DNA from: an uncultured bacterium
GTDB lineage: Bacteria; Actinomycetota; Coriobacteriia; Coriobacteriales; Coriobacteriaceae
Assembly (NCBI GenBank): GCA_905215445.1
Contig: CAJMPZ010000023.1
Location: 1-32,080, forward strand
Reading direction: 5' to 3'
Length of the DNA: 32,080 nucleotides
Below, piece by piece: positions 28,513 to 32,080 of this stretch. Under the pieces are notes generated by a model. That model had not been told where the DNA came from. It made no database searches and saw only the letters and a list, made by a program, of their open reading frames with translations. Position numbers and translations under genes: made by a program. Position 1 is the first letter of the stretch. Every line of letters starts with the position of its first letter.

Positions 28513-28558
28513 GGAAACCGCATCCCACTTCGAGCGTCAACGATGGGACACAGTTTCC
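28513..28558. repeat. Imperfect inverted repeat upstream of the HPr-like gene
   Basis: GGAAACCGCATCCCA (28513-28527) and TGGGACACAGTTTCC (28544-28558) pair over 15 bp with three mismatches. It lies between the aspS terminator and the HPr-like gene. Confidence 0.55.
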
Positions 28559-28598
28559 GCCACGTCCGGTCAACCTATGCCCTCGCAACGCCCGCGCA

Positions 28599-28634
28599 TA
28601 AAAAACGAGGGAAGGCACACGTCCTTCCCTCGTT
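28599..28634 (-). terminator. Terminator after aspS
   Basis: AACGAGGGAAGG (28604-28615) pairs with CCTTCCCTCGTT (28623-28634); on - it is followed by TTTTTT. It lies 23 bp after the aspS stop. Confidence 0.9.
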
Positions 28635-28657
28635 GCAAGCAATTTGTGGCCGCTTGC

Positions 28658-30445
28658 CTACATCAAGCGCAGGCTGACGTCCTTGAGCTGGGCGCCGGAA
28701 ACGGCACTCGGGGCGCCCGACATGAGGTCGGAGCCGCTGGCCGTCTTGGGGAACGCCATGACGTCGCGGATGGAGTCGGAGCCGGTGAGCAGCATGCACA
28801 CGCGGTCCAGGCCCAGGGCAAAGCCGCCCATCGGGGGTGCACCAAACTTGAGAGCCTCCATGAGGAAGCCGAACTGCGACTCGGCGCGCTCCTCGGTAAA
28901 GCCTAGGAGCTTGAGCATGGACATCTGCATTTCGGCGTTGTGGATACGCATACCGCCGCCGCCGGCCTCAAAGCCGTCCATGACAAAGTCGTAGGTGCAG
29001 GAACCGGCTGCCAGCGGGTCGGCCTCGATCTTGGCGATGTCGGTCTCGGTCGGCAGGGTGAAGGGCTGGTGCTCGGCAGCATAGGCCTTGCGATCCTCGT
29101 CCCAGTGGAACAGCGGGAAGTTGACGACCCACAGGAAGTCGTGGCCCTCGCGCTTGACCTCGAGCGCATTGGCCATGTGGGAACGCATGCCGCCCAGGAT
29201 CTCGTCGGAGAGCAGGCGCGGGCCGGCGGCGAACATCACAAGGTCGCCGGGCTCGACGTCCATGCGCTCGCGCAGGGCAGCCATCTCCTCGTCCGAGAAG
29301 AACTTGACGATGGGGCTGTTGATGGAGCCGTCCTCGCGGAAGGCGATCCAGGCAAGGCCCTTGGCGCCAAACGTGGAAGCCACGCCGGCAAGCTTATCGA
29401 TCTTGGCGCGAGCCCAGGCACCGGCGCCCTTGGCGTTGATGGCCTTGACGACAGAGCCCTCCTCGTTCGCGGCAGTCGCAAAGACCTTGAACTTGGAGTT
29501 GGCGAAGATGTCGGTCAGGTCGACCAAGTGCATGCCATAGCGGGTATCGGGCTTGTCGGAGCCATAGGTGTCCATGGCCTCCCAGTAGTTCATGCGACGC
29601 AGCGGCGTGGGCATCTCGACACCCATGCGGCCGAAGGCATCGGCAAGAACCTCTTCGAGCGCGCTCATAACGTCGTTCTGGTCCACGAAGGACATCTCGA
29701 TATCGACCTGGGTGAACTCGGGCTGACGGTCGGCACGCAAGTCCTCGTCGCGGAAGCACTTGGCAACCTGATAGTAGCGCTCGACGCCACCGACCATAAG
29801 CAGCTGCTTCAGGAGCTGCGGGGACTGCGGCAGGGCGTAGAAGTTGCCCGGCTGGATGCGGCTGGGGACGATGAAGTCGCGGGCGCCCTCGGGCGTGGAC
29901 TTGAACAGGGAGGGCGTCTCGACCTCCATGAACTCACGGTTGTGCAGCGCCTCGCGAATGGCAAAGGTAAAGTCGGAGCGCAGCTTGAGGTTGGCCATCA
30001 TCTCGGGACGACGAAGGTCCAGATAGCGATAGCGCAGGCGGGTGTCCTCGCTGGTCTCGATGCCGTCCTCGATCTGGAACGGCGGGGTGACGGACGTATT
30101 GAGCACCTCGGCGTGGTCGGTCAGGACCTCGATCTCGCCGGTGGCGAGCTTGTTGTTGGTGGTCTCCTCGCCACGGGCGCGCACGACGCCGTGAATCTTG
30201 ATGGGCCACTCGGGACGCATGGTCTCGGCGATCTTAAAGGCGTCGCCGTCGGAGTGCTCGGGGTCGAAGGTAAGCTGCGTGATGCCCTCACGGTCGCGAA
30301 GGTCGCAGAAGATAAGGCCGCCGTGGTCGCGGCGACGGCTCACCCAACCGGTGAGGGTGACCTCTTCGCCCACGTTCTCGAAGCGAAGCTCGCCGCAGGT
30401 ACGGGTGTGCATGGAATGCTCATCGATGGGACGGGTCTGGCTCAT
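28658..30445 (-). CDS. aspS: Aspartyl-tRNA synthetase (bacterial type)
   Basis: 595 residues with an N-terminal OB-fold anticodon-binding domain (~1-110; VTLTGWVSRRRDHGGLIFCD), class II motif 2 (CFRDEDLRADRQPEFTQVDI), a bacterial GAD-type insertion (~300-410) and class II motif 3 (GGFALGLDRVCMLL). It charges tRNA-Asp; the long form is usual for bacteria, and whether it also charges tRNA-Asn cannot be decided here. The start at 30445 has AGGAGG 9 nt upstream. A GC-rich leader hairpin precedes it. hisS, a frequent neighbour, is not in the 256-bp upstream gap, which is divergent with serB. Confidence 0.97.
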   Translation of the reverse strand: MSQTRPIDEHSMHTRTCGELRFENVGEEVTLTGWVSRRRDHGGLIFCDLRDREGITQLTFDPEHSDGDAFKIAETMRPEWPIKIHGVVRARGEETTNNKLATGEIEVLTDHAEVLNTSVTPPFQIEDGIETSEDTRLRYRYLDLRRPEMMANLKLRSDFTFAIREALHNREFMEVETPSLFKSTPEGARDFIVPSRIQPGNFYALPQSPQLLKQLLMVGGVERYYQVAKCFRDEDLRADRQPEFTQVDIEMSFVDQNDVMSALEEVLADAFGRMGVEMPTPLRRMNYWEAMDTYGSDKPDTRYGMHLVDLTDIFANSKFKVFATAANEEGSVVKAINAKGAGAWARAKIDKLAGVASTFGAKGLAWIAFREDGSINSPIVKFFSDEEMAALRERMDVEPGDLVMFAAGPRLLSDEILGGMRSHMANALEVKREGHDFLWVVNFPLFHWDEDRKAYAAEHQPFTLPTETDIAKIEADPLAAGSCTYDFVMDGFEAGGGGMRIHNAEMQMSMLKLLGFTEERAESQFGFLMEALKFGAPPMGGFALGLDRVCMLLTGSDSIRDVMAFPKTASGSDLMSGAPSAVSGAQLKDVSLRLM

Positions 30446-30472
30446 ACCAGTGATCCTCCTTTATGGATCTGT

Positions 30473-30497
30473 GCCGCCCCGTGTCGTTCCGGGCGGC
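30473..30497. other. Hairpin in the aspS leader
   Basis: GCCGCCC (30473-30479) pairs with GGGCGGC (30491-30497). It lies about 28 bp before the start codon. No T-box sequence was recognised in the leader. Confidence 0.4.
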
Positions 30498-30701
30498 GTC
30501 GTACAGATTTGCCCAGCCTGCGTAAACCGCGCAGCCAGACATGGCGTTCTATCTTATCGCACTCGCGTCGATGTGCCGCGAAAAAGTGGCTCCTGCCCAA
30601 AGACTTGACGGAGACGAAACAATTGACGCGCCGCGACACCCGCCCGCGCTCGTCACGTGCGACAATATGCCCCAATAAAACAGCACTCGGAAAGGCCCGC
30701 C

Positions 30702-31337
30702 ATGACTGCACGCCTCATCGTTATGGATATCGACTCCACGCTCATCAACCAGGAGGTCATCGACCTGTTGGGCGAAGAGGCCGGCGTGGGCGAGCAGGTG
30801 GCACAGATCACCGAACGCGCCATGCGCGGCGAGCTTGACTTTAAGCAGGCGCTCGAGGAGCGCGTGAGGCTGCTCGCCGGCCTGGACGAGAGCGTGTTCG
30901 AGCGCACCTTTAAGCGCGTGACATTTACCCCCGGCGCGTTGGAGCTTGTGCGCTCGGCACACAGCAAGGGTTGGAAGGTCGGCGTCGTGAGTGGCGGCTT
31001 TCACGAAGTCGCCGATAAGATCGTGGCCGCCGCGGGCATCGACTTTTGCCTGGCCAATCGTCTGGAGGTCGTGGACGGCAAGCTCACCGGTAAGTTGGCT
31101 GCCGACATTGTGACCAAGGAGTCCAAGCTCATCCAGCTGCTGGACTGGGCAGTTGAGTGCGGCGTCGATATGGCCCACACCGTCGCGATCGGCGACGGTG
31201 CCAACGACATCCCCATGATTCAGGCCGCGGGCACGGGCATCGCGTTTTGTGCCAAGCCCAAGACGCGCGAGGCGGCCCCGTTTGCCATCGACGAGCGCAA
31301 CCTGATGCTCGCCATGGACATCATCCTGCGCGACTAG
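30702..31337 (+). CDS. serB: Phosphoserine phosphatase (HAD family)
   Basis: Hydrolyses O-phosphoserine to serine, the last step of serine synthesis. 211 residues, a compact SerB without the N-terminal ACT domain of the E. coli enzyme. HAD motifs: MDIDSTL (nucleophile Asp9, acid/base Asp11), VVSGG (Ser97), Lys142 region and IGDGANDIPM (Asp165, Asp169). The start at 30702 has GGAAAGG 6 nt upstream; an earlier ATG at 30657 is not favoured. Divergent from aspS. Some HAD phosphatases with these motifs act on other substrates, but the cap and the length match SerB. Confidence 0.88.
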   Translation: MTARLIVMDIDSTLINQEVIDLLGEEAGVGEQVAQITERAMRGELDFKQALEERVRLLAGLDESVFERTFKRVTFTPGALELVRSAHSKGWKVGVVSGGFHEVADKIVAAAGIDFCLANRLEVVDGKLTGKLAADIVTKESKLIQLLDWAVECGVDMAHTVAIGDGANDIPMIQAAGTGIAFCAKPKTREAAPFAIDERNLMLAMDIILRD

Positions 31338-31373
31338 TCAATCCATCTAACAATTGAATCAGTCTGTCCTATA

Positions 31374-31407
31374 GTTTCCGAACAATTTTGTCTTAGTGTT
31401 CGGAAAC
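31374..31407. promoter_or_regulatory. Perfect inverted repeat before larB
   Basis: GTTTCCGAACA (31374-31384) and TGTTCGGAAAC (31397-31407), 11-bp arms with 12 nt between, 45 bp before the larB start. The size suits an operator; as RNA it would be a hairpin without a T-run, so termination of serB is less likely. Confidence 0.55.
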
Positions 31408-31451
31408 ATACCCTTTGAGTGCTAGACTTTGCGCCGTCGAAGGGAACATAT

Positions 31452-32080
31452 ATGGATAAGCGAGATCTTGAGCAATTGCTGAGCGATGTTGCCGGCGGAG
31501 CAGTCACCCCTGCCGACGCCCTCACGCGCATCCAGACGGCTCCGACCGCCGATTTGGGCTTTGCGCAGCTCGATCTTTCGCGCGGGGTACGCCAGGGAGC
31601 CGGCGAGGTTGTCTACGGCGCCGGTAAAACCGCCGATCAGATTGCCACCATTATCGAAGCACTGCGCGATGCCGGCCAGGAGCGCATCCTGGTCACGCGC
31701 CTGGATGCCGAAAAAGCCGCGCGCACCGCTGAACTTCTTGGCAACAGCATCGACCTGGGATATGTTCCGGACGCACAGCTCGCCCTCGTGGGCGGCAAGC
31801 CCTCCCCTACCGGCAACGGACGCATCGTCGTCGCCTGCGCCGGCACGAGCGACCTGCCCGTCGCCGAGGAAGCCGCGTTGACGGCCGAGTTCTATGGCAA
31901 CGAGGTCGACCGCCTCTACGACGTGGGTGTCGCCGGCCTGCACCGTCTGCTCGCGCATGCCGAGGAACTTGCCCAGGCACAGGTGGTCATCGCCATTGCC
32001 GGCATGGAGGGCGCACTGGCGAGCGTTGTCGGCGGCCTGGTGAGCTGTCCGGTCATCGCCGTTCCCACCAGCGTGGGTTA
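31452..32080 (+). CDS. larB: LarB, nickel-pincer cofactor biosynthesis carboxylase (3' end beyond window)
   Basis: The first 209 codons are present. LarB carboxylates and hydrolyses nicotinic acid adenine dinucleotide to start synthesis of the nickel-pincer nucleotide of lactate racemase and related LarA enzymes. The N-terminal helical part (MDKRDLEQLLSDVAGGAVTPADAL) and DLGFAQLDLSRGVRQGAGEVVYGAGKTADQI are LarB-typical, as is the PurE-like part (VVACAGTSDLPVAEEAALTA, then AIAGMEGALASVVGGLV and CPVIAVPTSVG). AGGGAA precedes the start at 31452. Other lar genes would be expected just to the right of the window. Confidence 0.9.
   Translation, partial: MDKRDLEQLLSDVAGGAVTPADALTRIQTAPTADLGFAQLDLSRGVRQGAGEVVYGAGKTADQIATIIEALRDAGQERILVTRLDAEKAARTAELLGNSIDLGYVPDAQLALVGGKPSPTGNGRIVVACAGTSDLPVAEEAALTAEFYGNEVDRLYDVGVAGLHRLLAHAEELAQAQVVIAIAGMEGALASVVGGLVSCPVIAVPTSVG

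Noticed and set aside
30446..30701. Possible T-box riboswitch before aspS
   Set aside because: The leader is short and lacks a recognisable T-box core sequence or specifier stem; only a small GC hairpin is visible.
1..32080. CRISPR arrays, tRNA/rRNA genes, complete insertion sequences, prophage
   Set aside because: No regularly spaced direct repeats, cloverleaf sequences, transposase or phage-type proteins were seen on either strand.

Overview
The window looks like chromosome of a GC-rich, gut-associated actinobacterium of the Coriobacteriia, most likely Collinsella or a close relative. This is inferred from base composition, codon use, the style of the intergenic palindromes and the gene repertoire; no rRNA or other phylogenetic marker lies here. 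Most of it (about 1-24.4 kb) is a pectin / hexuronate utilisation locus. The rest holds an iron-uptake operon, a variant HPr, aspS, serB and the start of larB.

Layout. (1) 1-2.6 kb: a LacI-type regulator gene running off the left edge, divergent from kdgK and kdgA, which turn 2-keto-3-deoxygluconate (KDG) into pyruvate and glyceraldehyde-3-phosphate. (2) 2.6-5.9 kb: a run of terminators and palindromic repeats, a GntR/FCD regulator (-), and a + strand pair for unsaturated uronate conversion (RpiB-like isomerase DhuI and SDR dehydrogenase DhuD, the streptococcal hyaluronate-type alternative to KduI/KduD). (3) 5.9-16.2 kb, all on -: GH28 polygalacturonase, a pectin methylesterase fused to an alpha/beta-hydrolase esterase, an SGNH hydrolase, GH105 unsaturated-uronyl hydrolase, a TIM-barrel sugar isomerase/epimerase, a GltD-like flavoprotein and an old-yellow-enzyme/FAD reductase. 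(4) 16.4-17.9 kb: a GPH/MFS sugar:cation symporter. (5) 18.3-22.9 kb: operon uxaC-uxaB-uxaA (galacturonate to KDG). (6) 23.4-24.4 kb: a second LacI regulator. (7) 24.6-28.0 kb: feoA-feoA-feoB and a Cys-rich FeoB-associated membrane protein. (8) 28.2-32.1 kb: HPr-like protein, aspS, serB, and larB running off the right edge.

How it works together. None of the pectin enzymes has a visible signal peptide, so the model is uptake of short, possibly methylated or acetylated pectin oligomers (the GPH symporter being one candidate carrier) followed by cytosolic de-esterification and hydrolysis. Saturated galacturonate goes UxaC-UxaB-UxaA to KDG. Unsaturated residues released by GH105 go DhuI-DhuD to KDG. 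Both converge on KdgK and KdgA. There is no polysaccharide lyase in the window, so the unsaturated ends must come from elsewhere in the genome or from other microbes.

The clearest non-coding signal is a palindromic LacI-type operator, GTGAACGTTCAC, in the promoters of dhuD, GH105, the symporter and uxaC. At three of them the geometry is the same: a weak outer site, a strong site overlapping the -35, and a third site 38-41 bp further downstream. A second operator type lies before kdgK, and a possible leader peptide overlaps the kdgK start. Several families of intergenic palindromes are also present.
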